Assembly (NCBI RefSeq): GCF_051014685.1
Contig: NW_027478515.1
Coordinates: forward strand, 496,001 to 560,000
Length of the DNA: 64,000 nt
Reading direction: 5' to 3'
DNA from: Ptiloglossa arizonensis
Taxonomy: Eukaryota; Arthropoda; Insecta; Hymenoptera; Colletidae
Position 1 is the first letter of the stretch, and each line of letters starts with the position of its first letter. The notes beneath the pieces were generated by a model. The model had not been told where the DNA came from. It was given only the letters and a program-made list of their open reading frames with translations, and searched no databases. Of this stretch, positions 25,942-39,940 are shown piece after piece. Made by a program: the position numbers and the translations under genes.

Positions 25942-27397
25942 TTGCATCTGAAACAGAAACTCGTCCGATTACAATGGTGTGTGTATTCTTGCCCTAGGCC
26001 ATTCCAGTTACTGGTTTCGAGTATCAGACCAGCGAAAATTTTGATGGTTTCTCAACCATTCCTTAACTTCAAACTCCCATATCTCGCGAACGGATTGTCG
26101 AACTCGAGAAATTCCTGTTGCATCTGAAAGTAGAAGCTCGACCGATTACAATGGTGTGTGTGTACTTTTCCACTAGGTCATTCCAGTTATTCGTTTCTAG
26201 CATCAGAATTGCGAAAATTTTGAAGGTTTCTCTACCATTCCTTAACTCCAAACTCCAATATTTCGCGAACGGTTTGACGAATTCGAAAAATTTCTGTTGC
26301 ATCTGGAAGTAGAAACTCTCCCGATTACAACGGTATGTGTATTTTTGCCCTAGGCCGTAGCAGTTATTGGTTTCGGGTATCAGACTTGCGAAATTTGTGA
26401 TGGTTCTTCAACCATTCCTTAACTTCAAACTCCCATATCTCGCGAACGGATTGACGAACTCGAGAAACTCCTGTTGCATCTGAATGTAGAAACTCACCCG
26501 ATTACAATGGTGTGTGTGTACTTTTCCCCTAGGCCATTCCAGTTATTGGTTTCGTGTATCAGACCAGCGAAAATTCTGATGGTTTCTCAACCATTCCTTA
26601 ACTTCAAACTCCCATATCTCGCGAACGGATTGACGAACTCGAGAAATTCCTGTTGCATCTGAAAGCAGAAACTCGCCCGATTACAACGGTATGTGTATTT
26701 TTGCCCTGGGCCATAGTAGTTATTGGTTTCGAGTATCAGACCAGCGAAAATTTTGATGGTTTCTCAACCATTCCTTAACTTCAAACTCCCATGTCTCGCG
26801 AACGGATTGATCAACTCGAGAAATTCCTGTTGCATCTGAAAGTAGAAGCTCCCCCGATTACAAAGGTATGTGTATTTTTGCCCTAGGCCATAGTAGCTAT
26901 TGGTTTCGAGTATCAGACTTGCGAAAATTTTGATGGTTTCTCAACCATTCCTTAACTTCAAACTCCCATATCTCGCGAACGGATTGACGAACAATAGAAA
27001 TTCTTGTTGCATCTGAAGGCAGAAACTCGCCCGATTACAAAGGTATTTGTATTTTTGCCCTATGCCATAGTAGCTATTGGTTTCGAGTATCAGACTTGCG
27101 AAAATTTTGATGGTTTCTCAACCATTCCTTAACTTCAAACACCCATATCTCGCGAACGGATTGACGAACTCGAGAAATTCCTGTTGCATCTGAAAGCAGA
27201 AACTCGCCCGATTACAACGGTATGTGTATTTTTGGCCTAGGCCATAGTAGTTATTGGTTTCGGGTATCAGACTTGCGAAAATTGTGATGGTTCCTCAACC
27301 ATTCCTTAACTTCAAACTCCCATATCTCACGAACGGATTGACGCACTCGAGAATTTCCTATCGCATCTGAAAGCAGAAACTCGCCCGATTACAACGA

Positions 27398-29517
27398 TAT
27401 GTGTATTTTTGCCCCAGGACATAGTAGTTATTCGTTTCGGGTATCAGACTTGCGAAAATTGTGATGGTTTCTCAACCATTCCTTAATTTCAAACTCCCAT
27501 ATCTCGCGAACGGTTTGACGAACTCGAGAAATTTCTGTTGCATCTGAAAGCAGAATCTCGCCCGATTACAATGGTATTTGTATTCTTGCCCTAGGCCATA
27601 GTATTTATTGGTTTCGAGTATCAGACTTGCGAAAATTTTGATGGTTTCTCAACCATTCCTTAACTTCAAACTCCCATATCTCGCGAACGGAATGACGAAC
27701 TCGAGAAGTTCCTGTTGCATCTGAAAGTAGAAACTCGCCCGATTACATTGGTGTGTGTACTTTTCTGCTAGGCCATTCCAGTTATTGGTTTCGAGTATCA
27801 GACTTGCGAAAATTTTGATGGTTTCTCAAACATTCCTTAACTTCGAGCTCACATATCTCGCGAACGGATTGACGAACTCGAGAATTTCATATTACATCTG
27901 AAAGCAGAAACTCGCCCGTTTACAACGGTATGTGTATTTTTGCCCTAGGCCATAGTAGTTATTGGTTTCGGGTATCAGACTTGCGAAAATTGTGATGGTT
28001 TCTAACCATACTTAACTTCAAACTCCCATATCTCGCGAACGGATTGACGAACTCGAGAAATTCCTGTTGCATCTCAAAGCCGAAACTCGCCCGATTACAG
28101 CGGTATGTGCATTTTTGCCCTAGGCTATAGTAGTTATTGGTTTCGAGTATCAGACCTGCGAAAGTTTTGATGGTTTCTCAACCATTCCTTAACTTCAAAC
28201 TCCCATGTCTCGCGAACGGATTGACCAACTGGAGAAATTCCTGTTGCATCTGAAAGTAGAAGCTCGCCCGATTACAAAGGTATGTGTATTTTTGCCCTAG
28301 GCCATAGTAGCTATTGGTTTCGAGTATCAGACTTGCGAAAATTTTGATGGTTTCTCAACCATTCCTTAACTTCAAACTCCCATATCGCGCGAACGGATTG
28401 ACGAACTCGAGAAATTCCTGTTGCATCTGAAAACAGAAACTCGCCCGATTACAACGGTATGTTTATTTTTGCCCCAGGCCATAGTAGTTATTGTTTTCGG
28501 GTATCAGACTTGCGAAAATTGTGATGGTTCCTCAACCATTCCTTAACTTCAAACTCCCATATCTCACGAACGGATTGACGCACTCGAGAATTTCCTATCG
28601 CATCTGAAAGCAGAAACTCGCCCGATTACAACGGTATGTGTATTTTTGCCCCAGGACATAGTAGTTATCCGTTTCGGGTATCAGACTTGCGAAAATTGTG
28701 ATGGTTTCTCAACCATTCCTTAACTTCAAACTCCCATATCTCACGAACGGATTGACGCACTCGAGAATTTCCTATCGCATCTGAAAGCAGAAACTCGCCC
28801 GATTACAACGGTATGTGTATTTTTGCCCCAGGACATAGTAGTTATTCGTTTCGGGTATCAGACTTGCGAAAATTATGATCGTTTCTCAACCATTCCTTAA
28901 TTTCAAACGCCCATATCTCGCAAACGGTTTGACGAACTCGAGAAATTTCTGTTGCATCTGAAAGCAGAATCTCGCCCGATTACAATGGTATTTGTATTCT
29001 TGCCCTAGGCCATAGTATTTATTGGTTTCGAGTATCAGACTTGCGAAAATTTTGATGGTTTCTCAACCATTCCTTAACTTCAAACTCCCATATCTCGCGA
29101 ACGGAATGACGAACTCGAGAAGTTCCTGTTGCATCTGAAAGTAGAAACTCGCCCGATTACAATGGTCTGTGTACTTTTCCGCAAGGCCATTCCAGTTATT
29201 GGTTTCGAGTATCAGACTTGCGAAAATTTTGATGGTTTCTCAAACATTCCTTAACTTCGAGCTCACATATCTCGCGAACGGATTGACGAACTCGAGAATT
29301 TCCTATTGCATCTGAAAGCAGAAACTCGCCCGTTTACAACGGTATGTGTATTTTTGCCCTAGGCCATAGTAGTTATTGGTTTCGGGTATCAGACTTGCGA
29401 AAATTGTGATGGTTTCTCACCATACTTAACTTCAAACTCCCATATCTCGCGAACGGATTGACGAACTCGAGAATTTCCTATTGCATCTGAAAGCAGAAAC
29501 TCGCCCGTTTACAACGG
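27398..29517 (+). repeat. 12-mer tandem duplication, copy 1 (2,120 bp)
   Basis: Repeats directly at 29518 with offset 2,120 = 12 x 177 - 4; the 4 bp are two 175-bp monomers (near 28,000 and 29,415). One difference seen: T at 27,766 against C at 29,886. Distinctive shared errors include 'gaatttcatattacatctg', 'catatcgcgcgaac', 'ccgcaaggcc' and 'cgtttacaacgg'. Confidence 0.92.
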
Positions 29518-31593
29518 TATGTGTATTTTTGCCCCAGGACATAGTAGTTATTCGTTTCGGGTATCAGACTTGCGAAAATTGTGATGGTTTCTCAACCATT
29601 CCTTAATTTCAAACTCCCATATCTCGCGAACGGTTTGACGAACTCGAGAAATTTCTGTTGCATCTGAAAGCAGAATCTCGCCCGATTACAATGGTATTTG
29701 TATTCTTGCCCTAGGCCATAGTATTTATTGGTTTCGAGTATCAGACTTGCGAAAATTTTGATGGTTTCTCAACCATTCCTTAACTTCAAACTCCCATATC
29801 TCGCGAACGGAATGACGAACTCGAGAAGTTCCTGTTGCATCTGAAAGTAGAAACTCGCCCGATTACATTGGTGTGTGTACTTTTCCGCTAGGCCATTCCA
29901 GTTATTGGTTTCGAGTATCAGACTTGCGAAAATTTTGATGGTTTCTCAAACATTCCTTAACTTCGAGCTCACATATCTCGCGAACGGATTGACGAACTCG
30001 AGAATTTCATATTACATCTGAAAGCAGAAACTCGCCCGTTTACAACGGTATGTGTATTTTTGCCCTAGGCCATAGTAGTTATTGGTTTCGGGTATCAGAC
30101 TTGCGAAAATTGTGATGGTTTCTAACCATACTTAACTTCAAACTCCCATATCTCGCGAACGGATTGACGAACTCGAGAAATTCCTGTTGCATCTCAAAGC
30201 CGAAACTCGCCCGATTACAGCGGTATGTGCATTTTTGCCCTAGGCTATAGTAGTTATTGGTTTCGAGTATCAGACCTGCGAAAGTTTTGATGGTTTCTCA
30301 ACCATTCCTTAACTTCAAACTCCCATGTCTCGCGAACGGATTGACCAACTGGAGAAATTCCTGTTGCATCTGAAAGTAGAAGCTCGCCCGATTACAAAGG
30401 TATGTGTATTTTTGCCCTAGGCCATAGTAGCTATTGGTTTCGAGTATCAGACTTGCGAAAATTTTGATGGTTTCTCAACCATTCCTTAACTTCAAACTCC
30501 CATATCGCGCGAACGGATTGACGAACTCGAGAAATTCCTGTTGCATCTGAAAACAGAAACTCGCCCGATTACAACGGTATGTTTATTTTTGCCCCAGGCC
30601 ATAGTAGTTATTGTTTTCGGGTATCAGACTTGCGAAAATTGTGATGGTTCCTCAACCATTCCTTAACTTCAAACTCCCATATCTCACGAACGGATTGACG
30701 CACTCGAGAATTTCCTATCGCATCTGAAAGCAGAAACTCGCCCGATTACAACGGTATGTGTATTTTTGCCCCAGGACATAGTAGTTATCCGTTTCGGGTA
30801 TCAGACTTGCGAAAATTGTGATGGTTTCTCAACCATTCCTTAACTTCAAACTCCCATATCTCACGAACGGATTGACGCACTCGAGAATTTCCTATCGCAT
30901 CTGAAAGCAGAAACTCGCCCGATTACAACGGTATGTGTATTTTTGCCCCAGGACATAGTAGTTATTCGTTTCGGGTATCAGACTTGCGAAAATTATGATC
31001 GTTTCTCAACCATTCCTTAATTTCAAACGCCCATATCTCGCAAACGGTTTGACGAACTCGAGAAATTTCTGTTGCATCTGAAAGCAGAATCTCGCCCGAT
31101 TACAATGGTATTTGTATTCTTGCCCTAGGCCATAGTATTTATTGGTTTCGAGTATCAGACTTGCGAAAATTTTGATGGTTTCTCAACCATTCCTTAACTT
31201 CAAACTCCCATATCTCGCGAACGGAATGACGAACTCGAGAAGTTCCTGTTGCATCTGAAAGTAGAAACTCGCCCGATTACAATGGTCTGTGTACTTTTCC
31301 GCAAGGCCATTCCAGTTATTGGTTTCGAGTATCAGACTTGCGAAAATTTTGATGGTTTCTCAAACATTCCTTAACTTCGAGCTCACATATCTCGCGAACG
31401 GATTGACGAACTCGAGAATTTCCTATTGCATCTGAAAGCAGAAACTCGCCCGTTTACAACGGTATGTGTATTTTTGCCCTAGGCCATAGTAGTTATTGGT
31501 TTCGGGTATCAGACTTGCGAAAATTGTGATGGTTTCTCACCATACTTAACTTCAAACTCCCATATCTCGCGAACGGATTGACGAACTCGAGAA
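29518..31593 (+). repeat. 12-mer tandem duplication, copy 2 (~2,076 bp)
   Basis: Near-perfect copy of 27398-29473 that ends at 31,593, where 'gaaattcctgtggc' replaces the 'gaatttcctattgc' of copy 1. Carrying all private variants of copy 1 in the same order makes this a recent duplication. Confidence 0.92.
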
Positions 31594-33595
31594 ATTCCTG
31601 TGGCATCTCAAAGCCGACACTCGCCCGATTACAGCGGTATGTGCATTTTTGCCCTAGGCTATAGTAGTTATTGGTTTCGAGTATCAGACTTGCGAAAATT
31701 TTGATGGTTTCTCAACCATTCCTTAACTTCAAACTCCCATATCTCGCGAACTGATTGACGAACTCGAGAAATTCCTGTTGCATCTGAAAGTAGAAACTAG
31801 CCCGATTACAATGGTGTGTGTACTTTTCCCCTAGGCCATTCCAGTTGATGGTTTCGTGTATCAGACCAGCGAAAATTTTGATGGTTTCTCAACCATTCCT
31901 TAACTTCAAACTCCCATATCTCGCGAACGGATTGACGAACTCGAGAAATTCCTGTTGCATCTGAAAGCGGAAGCTCGCCCGATTACAAAGGTATGTGTAT
32001 TTTTGCCCTAGGCCATAGTAGCTATTGGTTTCGAGTATCAGACTTGCGAAAATTTTGATGGTTTCTCAACCATTCCTTAACTTCAAACTCCCATATCTCG
32101 CGAACGGATTGACGAACTCGAGAAATTCCTGTTGCATCTGAAAGCAGAAACTCGCCCGATTACAACGGTATGTTTATTTTTGCCCCAGGCCATAGTAGTT
32201 ATTGTTTTCGGGTATCAGACTTGCGAAAATTGTGATGGTTCCTCAACCATTCCTTAACTTCAAACTCCCATATCTCACGAACGGATTGACGCACTCGAGA
32301 ATTTCCTATCGCATCTGAAAGCAGAAACTCGCCCGATTACAACGGTATGTGTATTTTTGCCCCAGGACATAGTAGTTATTCGTTTCGGGTATCAGACTTG
32401 CGAAAATCGTGATGGTTTCTCAACCATTCCTGAATTTCAAACTCCCATATCTCGCGAACGGTTTGACGAACTCGAGAAATTTCTGTTGCATCTGAAAGCA
32501 GAATCTCGCCCGATTAGAATGGTAGTTGTATTCTTGCCCTAAGCCATAGTATTTATTGGTTTCGAGTATCAGACTTGCGAAAATTTTGATGGTTTCTCAA
32601 CCATTCCTTAAATTCAAACTCCCATATCTCGCAAACTGATTGACGAACTCGAGAAATTCCTGTTGCATCTGAAAGTAGAAACTAGCCCGATTACAATGGT
32701 GTGTGTACTTTTCCCCTAGGCCATTCCAGTTATTGGTTTCGTGTATCAGACCAGCGAAAATTTTTATGGTTTCTCAACCATTCCTTAACTTCAAACTCCC
32801 ATATCTCGCGAACGGATTGACGAACTCGAGAAATTCCTGTTGCATCTGAAAGTAGAAACTAGCCCGATTACAATGGTGTGTGTACTTTTCCCCTAGGCCA
32901 TTCCAGTTATTGGTTTCGTGTATCAGACTTGCGAAAATTATGATGGTTAATCAACCATTCCTTAACTTCAAACTCCCATATCTCACGAACAGATTGACGC
33001 ACTCGAGAATTTCCTATCGCATCTGAAAGCAGAAACTCGCCCGATTACAACGGTATGTGTATTTTTGCCCTAGGCCATAGTAGTTATTGGTTTCGGGTAT
33101 CAGACTTGCGAAAATTGTGATGGTTCCACAACCATTCCTTAACTTCAAACTCCCATATCTCACGAACGGATTGACGCACTCGAGAATTTCCTATCGCATC
33201 TGAAAGCAGAAACTCGCCCGATTACAACGGTATGTTTATTTTTGCCCCAGGCCATAGTAGTTATTGGTTTCGGGTATCAGACTTGCGAAAATTGTGATGG
33301 TTTCTCAACCATTCCTTAACTTCAAACTCCCATATCTCGCGAACTGATTGACGAACTCGAGAAATTCCTGTTGCATCTGAAAGTAGAAACTAGCCCGATT
33401 ACAATGGTGTGTGTACTTTTCCCCTAGGCCATTCCAGTTATTGGTTTCGTGTATCAGAATTGCGAAAATTGTGATGGTTCCTCAACCATTCCTTAACTTC
33501 AAACTCCCATATCTCACGAACGGATTGACGAACTCGAGAAATTCCTGTTGCATCTGAAAGCAGAATCTCGCCCGATTACAACGGTTTTTGTATTC

Positions 33596-34301
33596 TTGCC
33601 CTAGGCCATAGTATTTATTGGTTTCGAGTATCAGACTTGCGAAAATTTTGATGGTTTCTCAACCATTCCTTAACTTCAAACTCCCATATCTCTCGAACGG
33701 AATGACGAACTCGAGAAGTTCCTGTTGCATCTGAAAGTAGAAACTCGCCCGATTACAATGGTGTGTGTACTTTTCCGCTAGGCCATTCCAGTTATTGGTT
33801 TCGAGTATCAGACTTGCGAAAATTTTGATGGTTTCTCAAACATTCCTTAACTTCGAGCTCACATATCTCGCGAACGGATTGACGAACTCGAGAATTTCCT
33901 ATTGCATCTGAAAGCAGAAACTCGCCCGTTTACAACGGTATGTGTATTTTTGCCCTAGGCCATAGTAGTTATTGGTTTCGGGTATCAGACTTGCGAAAAT
34001 TGTGATGGTTTCTCACCATACTTAACTTCAAACTCCCATATCTCGCGAACGGATTGACGAACTCGAGAAATTCCTGTGGCATCTCAAAGCCGACACTCGC
34101 CCGATTACAGCGGTATTTGCATTTTTGCCCTAGGCTATAGTAGTTATTGGTTTCGAGTATCAGACTTGCGAAAATTTTGATGGTTTCTCAACCATTCCTT
34201 AACTTCAAACTCCCATATCTCGCGAACTGATTGACGAACTCGAGAAATTCCTGTTGCATCTGAAAGCAGAAACTCGCCCGATTACAACGGTATGTGTATT
34301 T
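33596..34301 (+). repeat. Tetramer tandem duplication, copy 1 (706 bp)
   Basis: Four monomers, 706 = 4 x 177 - 2 (one 175-bp monomer near 34,010). Markers: 'tctctcgaacggaatgacg', 'cttcgagctcacat', the deletion monomer, and 'ctgtggcatctcaaagccg' with 'agcggtatttgc'. Repeats at once from 34,302. Confidence 0.88.
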
Positions 34302-35007
34302 TTGCCCTAGGCCATAGTATTTATTGGTTTCGAGTATCAGACTTGCGAAAATTTTGATGGTTTCTCAACCATTCCTTAACTTCAAACTCCCATATCTCTC
34401 GAACGGAATGACGAACTCGAGAAGTTCCTGTTGCATCTGAAAGTAGAAACTCGCCCGATTACAATGGTGTGTGTACTTTTCCGCTAGGCCATTCCAGTTA
34501 TTGGTTTCGAGTATCAGACTTGCGAAAATTTTGATGGTTTCTCAAACATTCCTTAACTTCGAGCTCACATATCTCGCGAACGGATTGACGAACTCGAGAA
34601 TTTCCTATTGCATCTGAAAGCAGAAACTCGCCCGTTTACAACGGTATGTGTATTTTTGCCCTAGGCCATAGTAGTTATTGGTTTCGGGTATCAGACTTGC
34701 GAAAATTGTGATGGTTTCTCACCATACTTAACTTCAAACTCCCATATCTCGCGAACGGATTGACGAACTCGAGAAATTCCTGTGGCATCTCAAAGCCGAC
34801 ACTCGCCCGATTACAGCGGTATTTGCATTTTTGCCCTAGGCTATAGTAGTTATTGGTTTCGAGTATCAGACTTGCGAAAATTTTGATGGTTTCTCAACCA
34901 TTCCTTAACTTCAAACTCCCATATCTCGCGAACTGATTGACGAACTCGAGAAATTCCTGTTGCATCTGAAAGCAGAAACTCGCCCGATTACAACGGTATG
35001 TGTATTT
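34302..35007 (+). repeat. Tetramer tandem duplication, copy 2 (706 bp)
   Basis: Copy of 33596-34301 with no difference seen; the two stay aligned to about 35,022, where 'agtagttatt' replaces 'agtatttatt'. Confidence 0.88.
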
Positions 35008-35944
35008 TTGCCCTAGGCCATAGTAGTTATTGGTTTCGAGTATCAGACCAGCGAAAATTTTGATGGTTTCTCAAACATTCCTTAACTTCAAACTCCCATG
35101 TCTCGCGAACGGATTGACCAACTCGAGAAATTCCTGTTGCATCTGAAAGTAGAAGCTCGCCCGATTACAAAGGTATGTGTATTTTTGCCCTAGGCCATAG
35201 TAGCTATTGGTTTCGAGTATCAGACTTGCGAAAATTTTGATGGTTTCTCAACCATTCCTTAACTTCAAACTCCCATATCTCGCGAACGGATTGACGAACT
35301 CGAGAAATTCCTGTTGCATCTGAAAGCAGAAACTCGCCCGATTACAACGGTATGTGTATTTTTGCCCCAGGACATAGTAGTTATTCGTTTCGGGTATCAG
35401 ACTTGCGAAAATCGTGATGGTTTCTCAACCATTCCTTAATTTCAAACTCCCATATCTCGCGAACGGTTTGACGAACTCGAGAAATTTCTGTTGCATCTGA
35501 AAGCAGAATCTCGCCCGATTAGAGTGGTAGTTGTATTCTTGCCCTAGGCCATTCCAGTTATTGGTTTCGTGTATCAGAATTGCGAAAATTGTGATGGTTC
35601 CTCAACCATTCCTTAACTTCAAACTCCCATATCTCACGAACAGATTGACGCACTCGAGAATTTCCTATCGCATCTGAAAGCAGAAACTCGCCCGATTACA
35701 ACGGTTTGTTTATTTTTGCCCCAGGCCATAGTAGTTATTGGTTTCGGGGATCAGACTTGCGAAAATTGTGATGGTTTCTCAACCATTCCTTAACTTCAAA
35801 CTCCCATATCTCGCGAACGGATTGACGAACTCGAGAAATTCCTGTTGCATCTGAAAGCAGAAACTCGCCCGATTACAACGGTATGTGTATTTTTGCCCTA
35901 GGCCATAGTAGTTATTGGTTTCGGGTATCAGACTTGCGAAAATT

Positions 35945-36465
35945 GTGATGGTTCCTCAACCATTCCTTAACTTCAAACTCCCATATCTCACGAACGGATT
36001 GACGCACTCGAGAATTTCCTATCGCATCTGAAAGCAGAAACTCGCCCGATTACAACGGTATGTGTATTTTTGCCCCAGGACATAGTAGTTATTCGTTTCG
36101 GGTATCAGACTTGCGAAAATTATGATCGTTTCTCAACCATTCCTTAATTTCAAACTCCCATATCTCGCAAACGGTTTGACGAACTCGAGAAATTTCTGTT
36201 GCATCTGAAAGCAGAATCTCGCCCGATTACAATGGTATTTGTATTCTTGCCCTAGGCCATAGTATTTATTGGTTTCGAGTATCAGACTTGCGAAAATTTT
36301 GATGGTTTCTCAACCATTCCTTAACTTCAAACTCCCATATCTCGCGAACGGAATGACGACTCGAGAAGTTCCTGTTGCATCTGAAAGTAGAAACTCGCCC
36401 GATTACAATGGTGTGTGTACTTTTCCGCTAGGCCATTCCAGTTATTGGTTTCGAGTATCAGACTT
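35945..36465 (+). repeat. Trimer-scale duplicated segment, copy 1 (~521 bp)
   Basis: Recurs at about 37358-37878, offset 1,413 = 8 x 177 - 3, explained by a shared 1-bp deletion ('gaatgacgactcgag') and one intervening 175-bp monomer near 37,014. Order: 'ggttcctc' D-type monomer, 'tatgatcg' monomer, then 'gaatgacgactcg' monomer. The D/tatgatcg pair recurs again at about 36,600. Confidence 0.75.
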
Positions 36466-37357
36466 GCGAAAATCGTGATGGTTTCTCAACCATTCCTTAA
36501 CTTCAAACTCCCATATCTCGCGAACGGATTGACGAACTCGAGAAATTCCTGTTGCATCTGAAAGCAGAAACTCGCCCGATTACAACGGTATGTGTATTTT
36601 TGCCCCAGGACATAGTAGTTATTCGTTTCGGGTATCAGACTTGCGAAAATTATGATCGTTTCTCAACCATTCCTTAATTTCAAACTCCCATATCTCGCAA
36701 ACGGTTTGACGAACTCGAGAAATTTCTGTTGCATCTGAAAGCAGAATCTCGCCCGATTACAATGGTATTTGTATTCTTGCCCTAGGCCATAGTATTTATT
36801 GGTTTCGAGTATCAGACTTGCGAAAATTTTGATGGTTTCTCAAACATTCCTTAACTTCGAGCTCACATATCTCGCGAACGGATTGACGAACTCGAGAATT
36901 TCCTATTGCATCTGAAAGCAGAAACTCGCCCGTTTACAACGGTATGTGTATTTTTGCCCTAGGCCATAGTAGTTATTGGTTTCGGGAATCAGACTTGCGA
37001 AAATTGTGATGGTTTCTCACCATACTTAACTTCAAACTGCCATATCTCGCGAACGGATTGACGAACTCGAGAAATTCCTGTGGCATCTCAAAGCCGACAC
37101 TCGCCCGATTACAGCGGTATGTGCATTTTTGCCCTAGGCTATAGTAGTTATTGGTTTCGAGTATCAGACTTGCGAAAATTTTGATGGTTTCTCAACCATT
37201 CCTTAACTTCAAACTCCCATATCTCGCGAACTGATTGACGAACTCGAGAAATTCCTGTTGCATCTGAAAGTAGAAACTAGCCCGATTACAACGGTGTGTG
37301 TACTTTTCCCCTAGGCCATTCCAGTTGATGGTTTCGTGTATCAGATCAGCGAAAATT

Positions 37358-37878
37358 TTGATGGTTCCTCAACCATTCCTTAACTTCAAACTCCCATATC
37401 TCACGAACGGATTGACGCACTCGAGAATTTCCTATCGCATCTGAAAGCAGAAACTCGCCCGATTACAACGGTATGTGTATTTTTGCCCCAGGACATAGTA
37501 GTTATTCGTTTCGGGTATCAGACTTGCGAAAATTATGATCGTTTCTCAACCATTCCTTAATTTCAAACTCCCATATCTCGCAAACGGTTTGACGAACTCG
37601 AGAAATTTCTGTTGCATCTGAAAGCAGAATCTCGCCCGATTACAATGGTATTTGTATTCTTGCCCTAGGCCATAGTATTTATTGGTTTCGAGTATCAGAC
37701 TTGCGAAAATTTTGATGGTTTCTCAACCATTCCTTAACTTCAAACTCCCATATCTCGCGAACGGAATGACGACTCGAGAAGTTCCTGTTGCATCTGAAAG
37801 TAGAAACTCGCCCGATTACAATGGTGTGTGTACTTTTCCGCTAGGCCATTCCAGTTATTGGTTTCGAGTATCAGACTT
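37358..37878 (+). repeat. Trimer-scale duplicated segment, copy 2 (~521 bp)
   Basis: Counterpart of 35945-36465, including the private 1-bp deletion in 'gaatgacgactcgag' (36,358 and 37,771). That shared rare deletion shows common descent rather than coincidence. Confidence 0.75.
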
Positions 37879-38524
37879 GCGAAAATTTTGATGGTTTCTC
37901 AAACATTCCTTAACTTCGAGCTCACATATCTCGCGAACGGATTGACGAACTCGAGAATTTCCTATTGCATCTGAAAGCAGAAACTCGCCCGTTTACAACG
38001 GTATGTGTATTTTTGCCCTAGGCCATAGTAGTTATTGGTTTCGGGTATCAGACTTGCGAAAATTGTGATGGTTTCTCACCATACTTAACTTCAAACTCCC
38101 ATATCTCGCGAACGGATTGACGAACTCGAGAAATTCCTGTGGCATCTCAAAGCCGACACTCGCCCGATTACAGCGGTATGTGCATTTTTGCCCTAGGCTA
38201 TAGTAGTTATTGGTTTCGAGTATCAGACTTGCGAAAATTTTGATGGTTTCTCAACCATTCCTTAACTTCAAACTCCCATATCTCGCGAACTGATTGACGA
38301 ACTCGAGAAATTCCTGTTGCATCTGAAAGTAGAAACTAGCCCGATTACAATGGTGTGTGTACTTTTCCCCTAGGCCATTCCAGTTGATGGTTTCGTGTAT
38401 CAGACCAGCGAAAATTTTGATGGTTTCTCAACCATTCCTTAACTTCAAACTCCCATATCTCGGGAACGGATTGACGAACTCGAGAAATTCCTGTTGCATC
38501 TGAAAGCAGAAACTCGCCCGATTA

Positions 38525-39940
38525 CAACGGTATGTGTATTTTTGCCCTAGGCCATAGTAGTTATTGGTTTCGAGTATCAGACCAGCGAAAATTTTGATGG
38601 TTTCTCAAACATTCCTTAACTTCAAACTCCCATGTCTCGCGAACGGATTGACCAACTCGAGAAATTCCTGTTGCATCTGAAAGTAGAAGCTCGCCCGATT
38701 ACAAAGGTATGTGTATTTTTGCCCCAGGACATAATAGTTATTCGTTTCGGGTATCAGACTTGCGAAAATCGTGATGGTTTCTCAACCATTCCTTAATTTC
38801 AAACTCCCATATCTCGCGAACGGTTTGACGAACTCGAGAAATTTCTGTTGCATCTGAAAGCAGAATCTCGCCCGATTAGAATGGTAGTTGTATTCTTGCC
38901 CTAGGCCATAGTATTTATTGGTTTCGAGTATCAGACTTGCGAAAATTTTGATGGTTTCTCAACCATTCCTTAAATTCAAACTCCCATATCTCGCGAACTG
39001 ATTGACGAACTCGAGAAATTCCTGTTGCATCTGAAAGTAGAAACTAGCCCGATTACAATGGTGTGTGTACTTTTCCCCTAGGCCATTCCAGTTATTGGTT
39101 TCGTGTATCAGAATTGCGAAAATTGTGATGGTTCCTCAACCATTCCTTAACTTCAAACTCCCATATCTCACGAACAGATTGACGCACTCGAGAATTTCCT
39201 ATCGCATCTGAAAGCAGAAACTCGCCCGATTACAACGGTTTGTTTATTTTTGCCCCAGGCCATAGTAGTTATTGGTTTCGGGTATCAGACTTGCGAAAAT
39301 TGTGATGGTTTCTCAACCATTCCTTAACTTCAAACTCCCATATCTCGCGAACGGATTGACGAACTCGAGAAATTCCTGTTGCATCTGAAAGCAGAAACTC
39401 GCCCGATTACAACGGTATGTGTATTTTTGCCCTAGGCCATAGTAGTTATTGGTTTCGGGTATCAGACTTGCGAAAATTGTGATGGTTCCTCAACCATTCC
39501 TTAACTTCAAACTCCCATATCTCACGAACGGATTGACGCACTCGAGAATTTCCTATCGCATCTGAAAGCAGAAACTCGCCCGATTACAACGGTATGTGTA
39601 TTTTTGCCCCAGGACATAGTAGTTATTCGTTTCGGGTATCAGACTTGCGAAAATTATGATCGTTTCTCAACCATTCCTTAATTTCAAACTCCCATATCTC
39701 GCAAACGGTTTGACGAACTCGAGAAATTTCTGTTGCATCTGAAAGCAGAATCTCGCCCGATTACAATGGTATTTGTATTCTTGCCCTAGGCCATAGTATT
39801 TATTGGTTTCGAGTATCAGACTTGCGAAAATTTTGATGGTTTCTCAAACATTCCTTAACTTCGAGCTCACATATCTCGCGAACGGATTGACGAACTCGAG
39901 AATTTCCTATTGCATCTGAAAGCAGAAACTCGCCCGTTTA
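38525..39940 (+). repeat. 8-mer tandem duplication, copy 1 (1,416 bp)
   Basis: Offset to copy 2 is exactly 8 x 177. Shared private features: 'gacataatagttattcg', 'ccgattagaatggtagttg', 'ctcacgaacagattgacgc' and 'acaacggtttgtttattttt'. Confidence 0.9.
39482..39658 (+). repeat. Reference D-type monomer (177 bp)
   Basis: This version combines 'ctcacgaacggattgacgca', 'gaatttcctatcgcatctg' and 'gccccaggacatagtag' with 'ttattcgtttcggg'. It has lost both the TCGCGA palindrome (now TCACGA) and the CCTAGG palindrome (now CCCAGG) but keeps CTCGAG and the CENP-B-like box. It is commonly followed by a copy beginning 'atcgtttctc'. The 'gccccaggacatag' marker appears from about 27.4 kb to 50.1 kb, with one altered copy near 59.95 kb, so it marks blocks IV-V. 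Confidence 0.85.

Larger units (their letters stand above)
11521..26700. repeat. Block III: long higher-order units
   Basis: About 86 monomers organised around the marker 'ctgaaacagaaactcgtccg' (a 1-bp deletion), found at 11,786, 14,793, 17,977, 19,040, 20,985, 21,515, 22,578 and 25,942. Spacings correspond to 17, 18, 6, 11, 3, 6 and 19 monomers once indels are counted. Other recurring markers: a G5 run in 'gcatcaggggg' (about 13,913, 17,098, 20,637, 25,061), 'ccctgggcc' (13,783, 16,967, 20,506, 24,931) and 'accctcccgattacaacgct'. No gene or foreign insert. Confidence 0.8.

Noticed and set aside
27398..31593. Near-identical duplications as assembly artefacts
   Set aside because: Not adopted as the main reading, since copies carry a few distinguishing changes (for example 27,766/29,886) and differ in flanks. 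It stays possible for the pairs with no visible difference (10.4-11.5, 33.6-35.0 and 55.7-56.8 kb) and needs read depth to exclude.
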